A DNA stretch of 64,000 nt, from assembly GCF_014635065.1 (NCBI RefSeq), contig NZ_BMCG01000003.1, forward strand, positions 62,001-126,000, written 5' to 3'. The stretch is from Oxalicibacterium flavum (GTDB taxonomy: Bacteria; Pseudomonadota; Gammaproteobacteria; Burkholderiales; Burkholderiaceae_D). Position 1 is the stretch's first letter, and every line of letters starts with the position of its first letter. The position numbers were made by a program, and so were the translations under genes. Below are positions 39,142 to 48,298 of this stretch, in pieces. The notes below the pieces were generated by a model that saw only the letters and a program-made list of their open reading frames with translations, was not told where the DNA came from and did no database searches.

Positions 39142-39428
39142 TGAATCTCCTTTCAGTGGTTGCCTGCAAGTCGTGCAGGCATGGTGTCACTGTAGGTGTC
39201 CACTGTTGCGCACTCGCGTGCGCCCCGTAAAGTAATGTAAAGGCCGGAGCGGGCCTTGGCAGTGCATGCCGGACAAGGGTTTGCGCCCGTCTGCACCGCT
39301 GGCGGGCACGGCAGATGCATGTGCGTGTCGTGCATGCCGTGGCGGCATGGGTATGTTTTTTGCAATACGGCAAGGCAGGGCGTTGCGGATGTCGCCCGCC
39401 GGATTTTGCCGCTATGCGAGGAACACAC

Positions 39429-40226
39429 ATGGACCGACGCTGTTTCATTCATGCTGCCGCTGCCGCCGGTACCTGCCTGCTGGCGGGGCGGCCGGCACAC
39501 GCGCAGATCGTGCGCATCCACGATGCGATCAACCAGTCGGGCCGCCAGCGCATGCTGTCGCAGCGCATGGCGAAGAGCTATCTGCAGGTCGGGCAGGACA
39601 TCGACCGCGCGCGCTCGAACCGGATCTTCGCCGATTCCATCGCGCTGTTCGAACGGCAGCTGAAGAACCTGCAGGGTTTCGCGCCGAATGCCGAGAACCG
39701 CGGCACGCTGGCCGAACTGGACACGGTATGGCAGCGCTATCGCCAGACGCTGACGGCCGCCAGTCCCAACGCCGGCGACGCGCGGCAGGTAATGGCGCTC
39801 AGCGACGAAGTGCTGGCGCTGGCGCACGCATCGACGCTGCAGCTCGAGGCGCTGTCGGCCACCGAGAGCGGGCATCTCGTCAACATTGCGGGCCGCCAGC
39901 GCATGCTGTCGCAACGCATGGCGAAGTTCTATCAGGCAGTCAACTGGGGTGTGGCGCCGGCCGGCGCGCTCGATGCATTGGCGACCGCGCGCCGCGAATT
40001 CCTGGCGGCGATGCAGGAGCTGGAAGCGGCGCCCGTCAACACGCGTGCCTTGCTCGCCGAGCTCGAACTGGCGCGCCAGCAGTGGTTCTTCTTCGATCAG
40101 GCGCTGCGCACCGCGGCGGCGACGGCCGACAGCCGGCGGCGCTTTGCGACCAATGTCGCCACCACCAGCGAACGCATCCTGGAAACCATGGATCGCATCA
40201 CCGGCATGTACGAACAGGCGGCATGA
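39429..40226 (+). CDS. Secreted protein with two PilJ-type sensor repeats
   Basis: 265 residues; GAGGA lies 7 bases before ATG 39429. The N-terminus MDRRCFIHAAAAAGTCLLAG resembles a Tat signal (Arg-Arg-x-Phe) ending at AHA. Two repeats follow, each with the motif GRQRMLSQRMAK (near residues 38 and 155) that defines the type IV pili methyl-accepting chemotaxis transducer N-terminal domain. The same module senses nitrate in NarX/NarQ-type receptors. Here there is no membrane helix or signalling domain, so it should be a soluble periplasmic sensor or binding protein. Confidence 0.82.
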   Translation: MDRRCFIHAAAAAGTCLLAGRPAHAQIVRIHDAINQSGRQRMLSQRMAKSYLQVGQDIDRARSNRIFADSIALFERQLKNLQGFAPNAENRGTLAELDTVWQRYRQTLTAASPNAGDARQVMALSDEVLALAHASTLQLEALSATESGHLVNIAGRQRMLSQRMAKFYQAVNWGVAPAGALDALATARREFLAAMQELEAAPVNTRALLAELELARQQWFFFDQALRTAAATADSRRRFATNVATTSERILETMDRITGMYEQAA

Positions 40227-40266
40227 CGCCGCACGCGGCGATGCGAGGTAAGCGGGAAATGCGGCG

Positions 40267-41016
40267 TCAGTGCGCCTTGCCGCAGACGTCACACGTCGGG
40301 TTGCGCGCGACCTTGATGCTGGTCCATTCCATGGTGCGCGCATCGAGCAGCAGCAGGCGGCCGGCCAGCGACTGGCCGATGCCGGCGACGATCTTCAGCG
40401 CCTCGGCTGCCTGCATGCTGCCGACGATGCCGACGATGGGCGCGAACACGCCCATGGTGGCGCAGTTGATCTCGTCGAACTGCTGGTCTTCCGGAAACAG
40501 GCAGGCATAGCACGGTGCGTCGCGGCGCGCGTCGAACACGCTGACCTGGCCGTCGAAGCGGATCGCCGCGCCCGACACCAGCGGCACGCGCTGCGCGACG
40601 CAGGCGCGGTTGATCGCATGGCGCGTGGCGAAGTTGTCGGTGCAGTCGAGCACCACCGAGGCGCGCGCCACCAGTTCCTCGAGCCGCTCGCCCATCACGC
40701 GTTCCTTGAGCGCGACGATCTCGATGGTCGGATTGATCTCGGCCAGCGCCTGCTTGCCGGAATCGACCTTGTTGCGGCCGACGCGCTCGGTGGTGTGCAT
40801 GATCTGGCGCTGCAGATTGGTCATATCGACCGTATCGTCGTCCACCAGCGTCAGCGTGCCGATGCCGGCCGAGGCCAGATAGAGTGCCGCCGGCGAGCCG
40901 AGGCCGCCGGCGCCGATGATCAGGGCGTGGCCGGCCAGCAGTTTTTCCTGACCGGCGATGTCGATCTCGTCGAGCAGGATGTGGCGGGAATAACGGAGTA
41001 GCTGTTGATCGTTCAT
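40267..41016 (-). CDS. moeB: Molybdopterin-synthase adenylyltransferase (HesA/MoeB/ThiF family)
   Basis: 249 residues from ATG 41016 (MNDQQLLRYSRHILLDEIDI). ATP site GAGGLGSPAALYLA, Arg finger NLQRQIMH, the DCTDNFATRHAIN motif, and two CX2C zinc pairs (CYAC, CDVC) are present. It adenylates the C-terminal glycine of a ubiquitin-like sulfur carrier (MoaD or ThiS). Which carrier it serves cannot be told as neither gene is nearby. Confidence 0.9.
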   Translation of the reverse strand: MNDQQLLRYSRHILLDEIDIAGQEKLLAGHALIIGAGGLGSPAALYLASAGIGTLTLVDDDTVDMTNLQRQIMHTTERVGRNKVDSGKQALAEINPTIEIVALKERVMGERLEELVARASVVLDCTDNFATRHAINRACVAQRVPLVSGAAIRFDGQVSVFDARRDAPCYACLFPEDQQFDEINCATMGVFAPIVGIVGSMQAAEALKIVAGIGQSLAGRLLLLDARTMEWTSIKVARNPTCDVCGKAH

Positions 41017-41044
41017 GGAGTCGGACCGGGCAGGGTCTGCAATC

Positions 41045-41072
41045 AAAAAAGCCGCATTGCTGCGGCTTTTTT
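41045..41072 (-). terminator. Terminator between moeB and ctpA
   Basis: Perfect symmetrical hairpin: A6-GCCGCA / TGCGGC-T6 with loop TTGC. On the minus strand it lies 15 bp after the ctpA stop, so it terminates the gpmA-envC-ctpA operon. Confidence 0.93.
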
Positions 41073-41086
41073 ATGGCAATCCCGGT

Positions 41087-42583
41087 TTATTTCTTATCCT
41101 CGGGTTTGGCGCCGTTCTTGTCACCACCATTCTTGTCGCCGGCGTTCGGGTCGTTGATGGTCGGCTCCTTCTTGCTTTCGACCTTGGCGGCCTTTGACAG
41201 CGTCACCGGCAGGCCCTTCAGATGGTTCAAGGCCTGCGCCAGCTGGAAATCTTCCTTGCTGCCGAACTCGAGCGGCTTGCGCTTCTTCTCGAGCGCGATC
41301 AGGCGCTGTTCTTCCTCGAGTTCGTCGATGGTCTCGGCGTGGACTTCGGGTGTCTTGTCCTTGTCGTTGGTCAGATGCTTCTGCAGGTCGGCTTCGCGCA
41401 GGCGCAGGCCGTTGAGGCCGTCGCCTTCTGCCGTTTCATCGACCATCAGGTCGGGCACGATGCCGCGCGCCTGGATCGAGCGGCCGTTCGGCGTGTAGTA
41501 GCGCGCCGTGGTCAGCTTGACGGCGGTATCGGCCGACAGCTGGCGGATGGTCTGCACCGAACCCTTGCCGAAGGTCTGCGTGCCCATGATGACGGCGCGC
41601 TTGTGATCCTGCAGCGCGCCGGCCACGATCTCGGAAGCCGAGGCCGAACCCGAGTTCACCAGCACCACGATCGGAATCTTCTTCAGTGCCGCCGGCAGCT
41701 TGGACAGCGGATCGCCGACTGCGCGCGTTGCATAGAATTCGCGGCGTGCATAGAAGGTCTGCTTGGAATCGGGTAGCTGGCCGTTGGTCGAGGTCACCAC
41801 CACGTCCTTCGGCAGGAAGGCGGCCGATACGCCGATCGCGCCCGGCAGCACGCCGCCCGGATCGTTGCGCAGGTCGAGCACCAGGCCCTTCAAGTTCGGA
41901 TCCTCGGCGTAGAGCGCGGCGATCTTGCGCGCCATGTCTTCCACGGTCGGCTCCTGGAACTGGGCGATGCGCAGCCAGGCATAGCCGGGTTCGACCATCT
42001 TGGACTTGACGCTCTGCACGCGGATTTCCTGGCGCGTGATGGTCACCACCACCGGCTTGTCTTCTTCCTTGCGGGCGATGGTCAGCGTGATCTTGGTATT
42101 GGGTTCGCCGCGCATGCGCTTGACGGCCTCGTCCAGCGTCATGCCCTTGACCGGCGTCGAATCGAGACGCGTGATCAGGTCGCCGGCCTTGATGCCCGCC
42201 TTGTATGCCGGCGAATCCTCGATCGGCGAGATCACCTTGACGTAGCCGTCTTCCATGCCGACTTCGATGCCGAGGCCGACGAACTTGCCCTGCGTGCCTT
42301 CGCGCAGTTCCTTGAAGGCTTTCTTGTCGAGATAGGCCGAGTGCGGATCGAGCGAGGAGACCATGCCGGAAATGGCTTCGGTCAGCAGCTTCTTGTCATC
42401 GACCGGTTCCACGTAATCGGACTTGATCAGACCGAACACGTCGGCCAGTTGGCGCAGTTCCTCGAGCGGCAGCGGTGAACCGGTATTTCTTTGCGCGATC
42501 GCGTCGAGCTGCGTCCCCATTCCGATGGCGCCGGCCATCATGCCGAGACCGACCAAAGCGATATTCTTGAGTTTCGTTCCCAT
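41087..42583 (-). CDS. ctpA: Carboxy-terminal processing protease, S41 family
   Basis: 498 residues from ATG 42583 (MGTKLKNIALVGLGMMAGAI), 2 bp after the envC stop; AGG lies 7 bases upstream. Signal/anchor helix, then a PDZ domain (about 90-180, VGLGIEVGMEDGYVKVISPI) and the S41 protease core with catalytic Ser in SGSASASEIVAGAL and Lys in GTQTFGKGSVQTI. The C-terminus is charged and low-complexity (Asp/Lys/Gly/Asn). It is likely secreted and cleaves C-termini of periplasmic proteins such as peptidoglycan hydrolases; the pairing with EnvC is conserved. Confidence 0.93.
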   Translation of the reverse strand: MGTKLKNIALVGLGMMAGAIGMGTQLDAIAQRNTGSPLPLEELRQLADVFGLIKSDYVEPVDDKKLLTEAISGMVSSLDPHSAYLDKKAFKELREGTQGKFVGLGIEVGMEDGYVKVISPIEDSPAYKAGIKAGDLITRLDSTPVKGMTLDEAVKRMRGEPNTKITLTIARKEEDKPVVVTITRQEIRVQSVKSKMVEPGYAWLRIAQFQEPTVEDMARKIAALYAEDPNLKGLVLDLRNDPGGVLPGAIGVSAAFLPKDVVVTSTNGQLPDSKQTFYARREFYATRAVGDPLSKLPAALKKIPIVVLVNSGSASASEIVAGALQDHKRAVIMGTQTFGKGSVQTIRQLSADTAVKLTTARYYTPNGRSIQARGIVPDLMVDETAEGDGLNGLRLREADLQKHLTNDKDKTPEVHAETIDELEEEQRLIALEKKRKPLEFGSKEDFQLAQALNHLKGLPVTLSKAAKVESKKEPTINDPNAGDKNGGDKNGAKPEDKK

Positions 42584-42585
42584 GT

Positions 42586-44004
42586 TCACCTGACAGTTAC
42601 CCACCCGAGCGGGTCAAACGCGCGGCCCTGATGCCGCATTTCGAAGTATAAACCCGATTGATCGTTGCCGCCGCTGCTGCCGGTGCTGGCAATGACATCG
42701 CCCGATTTGACCACATCTCCCGGCCGTTTCAGGACCGACTGGTTGTTGCCGTAGATCGTCATGTACTGGCTGCCGTGGTCAACGATGATCAGGTTGCCGA
42801 AGCCGCGCAGCCAGTCGGCAAAGACCACGCGGCCGCCGGCGATGGCGCGCACCTCGGTGCCCTCGGCGGCGCGGATGAAGAGTCCCTTCCAGGTCGGACC
42901 GTCGCCGCGCCGGCTGCCGAAGCGTGCCGTGATGTCGCCGGCGATCGGCAGGCGCAGCTTGCCGCGCAGGGCGGCGAAGGCGCCGTCGGCCATGCCGGCC
43001 TGCGGCGTCAGGCTGTTGCGTGCCACGGCCTGGGCGGGCGGTTCGTCGTCCTCGATCGCGTCGGGCCGCGCGATGCGGCCGCCGGCGTCGCGCGTGGCGG
43101 TGCCGGCCTGGCGGTTGGCCTGGGCCGCTGCCGCAGCGCGCCGTTCGCGCTCGGCCTTGGCGCGCGCCAACTGTTCCTGACGGCGTTTTTCGGCAGCGGC
43201 GGCTTCCGCCTTGCGCTGTTGTTCGATCAGCACGTTGAGACGGTTGACCAGCGTGCCGAGCCGGCGTTCGTCGCGCTCGATGGTGCCGGCCTGCTTGCGC
43301 TGCGCCGACAGCTTGCTCGACAGCTGCGCCACCAGTGTCGCGTGCTGCGCCTTTTCCTTCTGCAGGATGGCGTGCTGTTCGCGCGCCTCGGCCGCGATCT
43401 CATCGAGCTCGGTCTTGGCGTTCTGTACCTTTTCCTGGCTTTCCTCGAGCTTGTGCAGGTTCTCGCGCAGCGATTCGATCAGCGATGCCTGGGCGCGCGA
43501 GACGTAGCCCATGTACTGCAGCTCGCGGTTGATGCGGTTCGGATTGTCGCCCGACAGCAGCAGCTTGATGCGGTCCTCGTTGCCGGCCACGTACTGCTCG
43601 CGCAGCAGCTTGGCGAGCTGCGCCTGCTGCGCATCGACTGTCTTTTGCAATTCGGCCATCTGGCGCGACAGTTCGGCCAGCCTGGCTTCGGTCTCACGCT
43701 GCTCGCGTCCGAGGTCGCGCAGGTTGCGCTGCGCGTCCGAGATCGCGGCTTCCGATTCGGCCAGCGCATCGGCTGCCGTGCTGCGTGCGCTTTCGGTACG
43801 GTCGATCTCGCGCTTGAGCGTGGTCAGCTGGCGGCGCAGGTCGGCGCGTTCGGTCTCGGCTTCCTTCTTCTGCTTGCTGCGGTCGGTTTCCTTCTGCGCA
43901 TGCGCCGGCAGACCGAACGCGAGGGCCGCCAGCAGGCCGCAGGAAAGCAGGGCGTGCCGCAGGTCGGCAGGAGAACGGAGACGGAATGGTGAAGCGATGG
44001 GCAC
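42586..44004 (-). CDS. envC: Murein hydrolase activator EnvC
   Basis: 472 residues. Signal peptide to AHAQ (about residue 37), a long coiled coil (about 40-290) and a C-terminal LytM/M23 domain (FGSRRGDGPTWKGLFIRA through GLYFEMRHQG). The zinc-binding His residues of active M23 peptidases are replaced (Trp-Lys-Gly-Leu and Gly-Leu-Tyr), as in EnvC, so it is predicted to activate amidases at the septum rather than cut peptidoglycan. It lies 3 bp after gpmA. Confidence 0.93.
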   Translation of the reverse strand: MPIASPFRLRSPADLRHALLSCGLLAALAFGLPAHAQKETDRSKQKKEAETERADLRRQLTTLKREIDRTESARSTAADALAESEAAISDAQRNLRDLGREQRETEARLAELSRQMAELQKTVDAQQAQLAKLLREQYVAGNEDRIKLLLSGDNPNRINRELQYMGYVSRAQASLIESLRENLHKLEESQEKVQNAKTELDEIAAEAREQHAILQKEKAQHATLVAQLSSKLSAQRKQAGTIERDERRLGTLVNRLNVLIEQQRKAEAAAAEKRRQEQLARAKAERERRAAAAAQANRQAGTATRDAGGRIARPDAIEDDEPPAQAVARNSLTPQAGMADGAFAALRGKLRLPIAGDITARFGSRRGDGPTWKGLFIRAAEGTEVRAIAGGRVVFADWLRGFGNLIIVDHGSQYMTIYGNNQSVLKRPGDVVKSGDVIASTGSSGGNDQSGLYFEMRHQGRAFDPLGWVTVR

Positions 44005-44007
44005 GAG

Positions 44008-44745
44008 TTACTTGGCGGTTCCGGTTGCGGCGGTGGCGGCGCCGGTGGTGCTGGCCTCGCCGAGATAGTAGTGGCGGATCGGCTTGAGGTCGGCGTCGAG
44101 CTCATAGACGATGGGCCGGCCGTTCGGAATGTTGAGCGAGACGATGTCTTCGTCGCTGATGCCGTCGAGCTCCTTGATCAGGGCGCGCAGGCTGTTGCCG
44201 TGCGCCGAGATGATGACGTTCTTGCCGGCGCGGATCTGCGGCGCGATGACTTCTTCCCAGTACGGCACCACGCGCACCACGGTGTCCTTCAGGCATTCGC
44301 CGAGCGGGATTTCCTCGCGCTTGAGGTTGGCGTAGCGCGGATCGCCGTAGGAGGTGCGTTCGTCGTCGGCATTCAGCGGGCTCGGCGGGATGTCGAAGCT
44401 GCGGCGCCATTGCATCACCTTGTCGGCGCCGTACTTGGTCGCGGTCTCGGCCTTGTTCATGCCCTGCAGGGCGCCGTAGTGCCGCTCGTTGAGGCGCCAG
44501 TGGCAGACCACCGGAATCCACATCAGGTCCATTTCGTCGAGCGTGATCCACAGGGTGCGGATGGCGCGCTTGAGCATCGACGAATAGGCGAGGTCGAAGG
44601 TGAAGCCGGCCTCGCGCAGCAGGACGCCGGCATGTTTTGCCTCCGCGCAACCCTTCTCCGTCAGATCGACGTCGGCCCAGCCCGTGAAGCGGTTTTCCAG
44701 ATTCCAGGTCGATTCGCCGTGGCGCATCAATACGATTTTGTACAT
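44008..44745 (-). CDS. gpmA: 2,3-bisphosphoglycerate-dependent phosphoglycerate mutase
   Basis: 245 residues. Catalytic RHG (Arg8, His9) in [17 protein letters not shown], the phosphoglycerate loop [15 protein letters not shown] and the second His in [11 protein letters not shown] are conserved. It interconverts 3- and 2-phosphoglycerate in glycolysis. It heads the gpmA-envC-ctpA operon and is divergent from the rhodanese gene. Confidence 0.97.
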   Translation of the reverse strand: MYKIVLMRHGESTWNLENRFTGWADVDLTEKGCAEAKHAGVLLREAGFTFDLAYSSMLKRAIRTLWITLDEMDLMWIPVVCHWRLNERHYGALQGMNKAETATKYGADKVMQWRRSFDIPPSPLNADDERTSYGDPRYANLKREEIPLGECLKDTVVRVVPYWEEVIAPQIRAGKNVIISAHGNSLRALIKELDGISDEDIVSLNIPNGRPIVYELDADLKPIRHYYLGEASTTGAATAATGTAK

Positions 44746-44813
44746 GAGTCTGATAGGTGATGATGGATTTTTGATGCAAAATGCCGAATCCGGATCGGTC
44801 CGGCCTTCTATTT

Positions 44814-44819
44814 TATAAT
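44814..44819 (+). promoter_or_regulatory. -10 element TATAAT upstream of the rhodanese gene
   Basis: A perfect TATAAT, 30 bp before the GTG start at 44850. Transcription from it would begin near 44826, downstream of the in-frame ATG at 44781, which argues that the GTG is the true start. The -35 region is weak. Confidence 0.5.
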
Positions 44820-44849
44820 GCGAACATTCTTTCTACCCACTGGAACACC

Positions 44850-45266
44850 GTGAATTTCTTTGCTGACATCAACAATCTGGTCCTGCTGGCAATCGTGCTG
44901 CTGTCCGGCGGCGCCCTCGTGGCTCATACCCTGCAACGCGCGGGTGCAAAGGTAACACCCTTGCAGGCAACGCAACTGCTCAATCAGGGCAAGGCCCTGA
45001 TACTTGACGTGCGCAGCGAGGAAGAGTTCGCGGCCGGCCATGTCAAGGATGCAAAAAATATTCCGCTCAAGGTGCTCAAGGAGCGCAGTGGCGAGCTCGA
45101 GAAGTTCAAGACCCGGCCCGTGATCACGGTCTGCGCGCGGGGCTTGCAATCCAACAAGGCAGCCTCACTTCTGAAAAAACAGGGTTTCGAACAGGCCTCC
45201 AGCCTGCTCGGCGGCCTCGAAGCCTGGCAGGCGCAGGGCCTGCCGGTCAGCAAGAAAAAGGAGTGA
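44850..45266 (+). CDS. Membrane-anchored rhodanese-like protein
   Basis: 138 residues from GTG 44850. One helix (about 9-27, LVLLAIVLLSGGALVAHTL), then a rhodanese domain with active-site Cys in VCARGLQSNKA and the LILDVRSEEEFAAGHV motif. It may move sulfane sulfur at the inner face of the membrane. It lies 2 bp before grxC in the rhodanese-grxC-secB cluster common in Burkholderiales. Confidence 0.87.
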   Translation: MNFFADINNLVLLAIVLLSGGALVAHTLQRAGAKVTPLQATQLLNQGKALILDVRSEEEFAAGHVKDAKNIPLKVLKERSGELEKFKTRPVITVCARGLQSNKAASLLKKQGFEQASSLLGGLEAWQAQGLPVSKKKE

Positions 45267-45268
45267 TC

Positions 45269-45532
45269 ATGACTGCCGCGGTAACGATGTACAGCACGGG
45301 CGTATGCCCCTATTGCGTGATGGCCGAACGCCTGCTGAAGGCCAAGGGCATAGCCGACATCCAGAAGATCCGCGTCGATCTCGATCCGCAGCAGCGCGCG
45401 CTGATGATGGAAAAGACCGGCCGCCGCACGGTACCGCAGATCTACATCGGCGACACGCACGTCGGCGGTTTCGACGATCTGAACGCGCTCGAGCGCGCCG
45501 GCAAGCTCGATTCCCTGCTGCAGGGCGCCTGA
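45269..45532 (+). CDS. grxC: Glutaredoxin 3
   Basis: 87 residues; AAGGAG lies 5 bases before ATG 45269. Dithiol active site GVCPYCVMAERLL and the cis-Pro motif RTVPQIYIG, GGFDDL identify GrxC. It reduces disulfides with glutathione. The neighbouring secB encodes the export chaperone, which is a usual arrangement. Confidence 0.95.
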   Translation: MTAAVTMYSTGVCPYCVMAERLLKAKGIADIQKIRVDLDPQQRALMMEKTGRRTVPQIYIGDTHVGGFDDLNALERAGKLDSLLQGA

Positions 45533-45559
45533 TCCACAGTTTGTATTGCGGCAACAATC

Positions 45560-45579
45560 AGGCGGGCAGTTGCCCGCCT
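45560..45579. terminator. Hairpin between grxC and secB
   Basis: AGGCGGGC-AGTT-GCCCGCCT, perfect 8-bp stem, but only a short T/C run follows. It may be a partial terminator or mRNA-stabilising stem between the two co-oriented genes. Confidence 0.4.
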
Positions 45580-45622
45580 TCCTTCATAATCGATCCACCT
45601 CTGACTGAAACGAAAGACCTTC

Positions 45623-46126
45623 ATGGCTGACGAAAACCTGCAACCCGTATTCCAGATCCAGCGCGTCTATCTGAAAGACCTCTCGCTCGAACAACCCAAC
45701 TCGCCCGAGATCTTTCTGGAGCAGGAAGCCCCGGCGATCGAGGTAGCCGTCGATGTCGGCGCGCGTGCACTGGCCGAAGGCATCTATGAATCGACCGTGA
45801 CGATCACCGTGACTGCCAAGGTCAAGGACAAGACCGCGTTCCTGGTGGAAGGCAAACAGGCCGGCATCTTCGAAATCCGCAACATCCCCGACGAACAGGC
45901 TGATCCGCTGCTTGGCATCGGCTGCCCCAACGTCATCTATCCGTACCTGCGCGCCAACATTGCCGACATGATCACGCGCGCCGGCTTCCCGCCTGTGCAC
46001 CTGAGCGAGATCAACTTCGAACTGTTCTACCAGCAGCGCCTGCAGGCCCTGGCCGAACAGCAGCAGAAGGAAGAAGGTACGGGCCTGGTCATGCCGGACG
46101 GTTCGTCCGCCTCGACCAAGCACTAA
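45623..46126 (+). CDS. secB: Protein-export chaperone SecB
   Basis: 167 residues. SecB motifs are intact: [19 protein letters not shown] at the start, GIFEIRN, and [22 protein letters not shown]. The tetrameric chaperone keeps preproteins unfolded and brings them to SecA. The C-terminal tail beyond FYQQRL is normal in length. Confidence 0.97.
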   Translation: MADENLQPVFQIQRVYLKDLSLEQPNSPEIFLEQEAPAIEVAVDVGARALAEGIYESTVTITVTAKVKDKTAFLVEGKQAGIFEIRNIPDEQADPLLGIGCPNVIYPYLRANIADMITRAGFPPVHLSEINFELFYQQRLQALAEQQQKEEGTGLVMPDGSSASTKH

Positions 46127-46135
46127 AGGCAGACG

Positions 46136-46615
46136 ATGCGGATGGCGCGGCATGTCGGACGGATGGTCGGCATGCGCCGCGCCTGTGCCGCGCTCGCGCT
46201 GTGCGTGGCCGCCACGGGTGGCTTGGCCCATGCCGCTAGCTACCGTTCGGTCGGCGCGGAGCCGGCCATTCTCTACAATGCGCCGACCGAGCGCGCGCGC
46301 AAGGTCTTCATCGCGCCGCAGGGCATGCCGGTCGAAGTCATCCTCGAGCAGGATGGCTGGAGCAAGATCCGCGATGCCAGCACGGATCTGTCGTGGGTCG
46401 AAAGCCGGCTGCTGGTCGCCAGACGCATGGTGGTCGTCACCGCCGACCATGCCGTGATGCGCATGGCGCCGTCCGATACTGCACCGGTGGCCGGAACGGC
46501 GGAGAAGGGCGTGCTGTTCGAGCTGGCGGCGCCCGCCAACGCTGGCTGGGTCAAGGTGCGGCATGCCGACGGCAGCGGCGGCTACCTGAAGGCTGGCGAT
46601 GTCTGGGGCGACTGA
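46136..46615 (+). CDS. Secreted bacterial SH3-domain protein
   Basis: 159 residues; AAAGG lies 6 bases before ATG 46136. Signal peptide RRACAALALCVAATGGLAHA is followed by two SH3b-like modules (AILYNAPTERARKVFIAPQG; then VMRMAPSDTAPVAGTAEKG). SH3b domains often bind peptidoglycan. It lies between secB and gpsA; it has no catalytic domain. Confidence 0.85.
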   Translation: MRMARHVGRMVGMRRACAALALCVAATGGLAHAASYRSVGAEPAILYNAPTERARKVFIAPQGMPVEVILEQDGWSKIRDASTDLSWVESRLLVARRMVVVTADHAVMRMAPSDTAPVAGTAEKGVLFELAAPANAGWVKVRHADGSGGYLKAGDVWGD

Positions 46616-46681
46616 CGTCCCCGTTCTGCACGATGCATGCGGCCCGCTGGCCGCGTTTTCTTTCGTAGGCGCGATCTTTTC

Positions 46682-47677
46682 ATGAACATCACCATACTTG
46701 GCGCCGGGGCCTGGGGCACGGCACTCGCGATTTCCCTCGCCGCCTCGCACGCGGTCGTGCTGTGGGGACGCGAACCCGAAGGCATGCGCGAGGCGCAGGA
46801 ACGCCGCGAGAACCGCGCCTATCTGCCGGGCTTTACCTTGCCGGACGGGCTGGCGCTGACGGCCGACTTCGATGCCGCCGTCGCGCATGCCGGCAGCGAC
46901 GGACTGCTGCTGGTGGCGACCTCGCTGTCTGGCCTGCGGCCGATCGCGACGCGCCTGAAGGGACGCAATATTCCGCACGTGGTCTGGCTGTGCAAGGGCT
47001 TCGAGGAAGAAACCCATCTGCTGCCGCACCAGGTCGTGCGCGACATCCTTGGCGACGGCGTGCCGACCGGCGCGCTGTCCGGCCCCTCGTTTGCGCAGGA
47101 AGTGGCCCAAGGGTTGCCGGGCGCGCTGGTGATCGCCTCGGCCGACGCCGCCCTGCGCCAGCGTGTGGTGGAAGCGGTGCACGGCCGCAACCTGCGCGTC
47201 TATTCGACCGACGACCTGACCGGGGTCGAGGTCGGCGGCGCGGTCAAGAACATCCTGGCGATCGCCACCGGTGTCACCGACGGCCTGGGACTCGGACTCA
47301 ATGCGCGTGCGGCGCTGATCACGCGCGGCCTGGCCGAGATCACGCGGCTCGGCGTCGCGCTCGGCGGGCGGGCCGAAACCTTTACCGGCCTGGCCGGCAT
47401 GGGCGACTTGATCCTGACCTGTACCGGCGACCTGTCGCGCAACCGGCGCGTCGGTCTGGGACTCGCGCAGGGCAAGCCGCTCGAGCAGATCGTGGCGGAA
47501 CTGGGGCACGTCGCCGAAGGCGTGCGCTGCGCGCAGGCGGTGCGTGCGCTGGCCGCGAAGCTGAAGGTGGAAATGCCGATTGCCGATGCGGTGGCCGCCG
47601 TGCTGTTCGACGGCACGCCGCCGCGCGAGATGGTCGCCAACCTGCTGGCGCGCGACCCGCGCGTCGAGAACGGCTGA
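46682..47677 (+). CDS. gpsA: NAD(P)-dependent glycerol-3-phosphate dehydrogenase
   Basis: 331 residues from ATG 46682 ([20 protein letters not shown]). Rossmann motif [10 protein letters not shown], catalytic Lys in [15 protein letters not shown] and the [15 protein letters not shown] motif are present. It makes sn-glycerol-3-phosphate for phospholipids. It lies at the end of the secB cluster and is convergent with the cupin gene (2 bp between stops). Confidence 0.96.
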   Translation: MNITILGAGAWGTALAISLAASHAVVLWGREPEGMREAQERRENRAYLPGFTLPDGLALTADFDAAVAHAGSDGLLLVATSLSGLRPIATRLKGRNIPHVVWLCKGFEEETHLLPHQVVRDILGDGVPTGALSGPSFAQEVAQGLPGALVIASADAALRQRVVEAVHGRNLRVYSTDDLTGVEVGGAVKNILAIATGVTDGLGLGLNARAALITRGLAEITRLGVALGGRAETFTGLAGMGDLILTCTGDLSRNRRVGLGLAQGKPLEQIVAELGHVAEGVRCAQAVRALAAKLKVEMPIADAVAAVLFDGTPPREMVANLLARDPRVENG

Positions 47678-47679
47678 GG

Positions 47680-48027
47680 TCAGTTGCCCGCGTGTTCCGT
47701 ATGCGGGAACAGCAGCGTCAGCAATACCGAGGAATCTTCCAGCGCGTGCAGCGCATGCGGTTCGCCGCCGGCCAGATAGACGAGTTGGCCGGGGCGCATG
47801 TTCTGCGTCCTGCCGTGCGCCTCCAGTTCGATTTCGCCTTCTATGCACTGGATCGTGACGGCGCCGGGCACCGTGTGCTCGGGCAGGCCCTTGCCGCGCG
47901 GCAGGACCAGCCGCATCAGTTCGAGCTGCGAAGTCTTGAAGAGTGCGTTGGAGTGCGCCTCGTCGAGGCGGGGGCCGAGCGGATTGATGTCGATCAACTG
48001 GCCGGATGAGGCATGCGGTAGCGCCAT
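47680..48027 (-). CDS. Cupin-domain protein
   Basis: 115 residues. A single cupin barrel: GKGLPEHTVPGAVTIQCIEG (first motif; one His, from EHTVPG) and LVYLAGGEPHALHALEDSS (second motif with His). This is the small RemF-like cupin group often linked with stress or antibiotic gene clusters, with no known reaction. The palindromic mobile element ends 52 bp upstream of its start and may have changed its promoter. Confidence 0.85.
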   Translation of the reverse strand: MALPHASSGQLIDINPLGPRLDEAHSNALFKTSQLELMRLVLPRGKGLPEHTVPGAVTIQCIEGEIELEAHGRTQNMRPGQLVYLAGGEPHALHALEDSSVLLTLLFPHTEHAGN

Positions 48028-48078
48028 CTTGTTCTCCTCGACGAAAGTGGATGTGTCTGCCGCCAGTGCCGGCAGGTT

Positions 48079-48242
48079 CTAGTGCACTGTTCCGCAAATA
48101 CCTGCACATGAAATCGCGCCTTCGCGCCCAGGGCAGCGTTGCAACTCCTCGCGATAGTTGGCTGTCGCTGCGGTTTGCGCCTTGCCCTGAACGCGAATCC
48201 ATCGATTTCTTTTGCACAGCTACTTGCGGAACAGTGCACTAG
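48079..48242. mobile_element. Palindromic MITE-like fold-back element, 164 bp
   Basis: The two ends are perfect 19-bp inverted repeats: CTAGTGCACTGTTCCGCAA at 48079-48097 and its complement at 48224-48242. Homology continues inwards with mismatches (for example GAAATCG and CAGGGCA occur in both arms), so the whole element is one imperfect palindrome with arms of about 80 bp. CTAG at both outer ends could be part of the repeat or a 4-bp target duplication of the YTAR type used by IS5-family elements; a TA duplication is the alternative. It has no protein-coding content and would need a transposase in trans. Confidence 0.75.
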
Positions 48243-48298
48243 CATACACCCGCGATGCGGGCCGTCGTCAAATGACGAGGTACTGCTGTCTGGACAGC

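Noticed and set aside
40230-40243. Hairpin CGCCGC-AC-GCGGCG as a terminator between the PilJ-repeat gene and moeB
   Set aside because: No T-run on either strand; too short to call.
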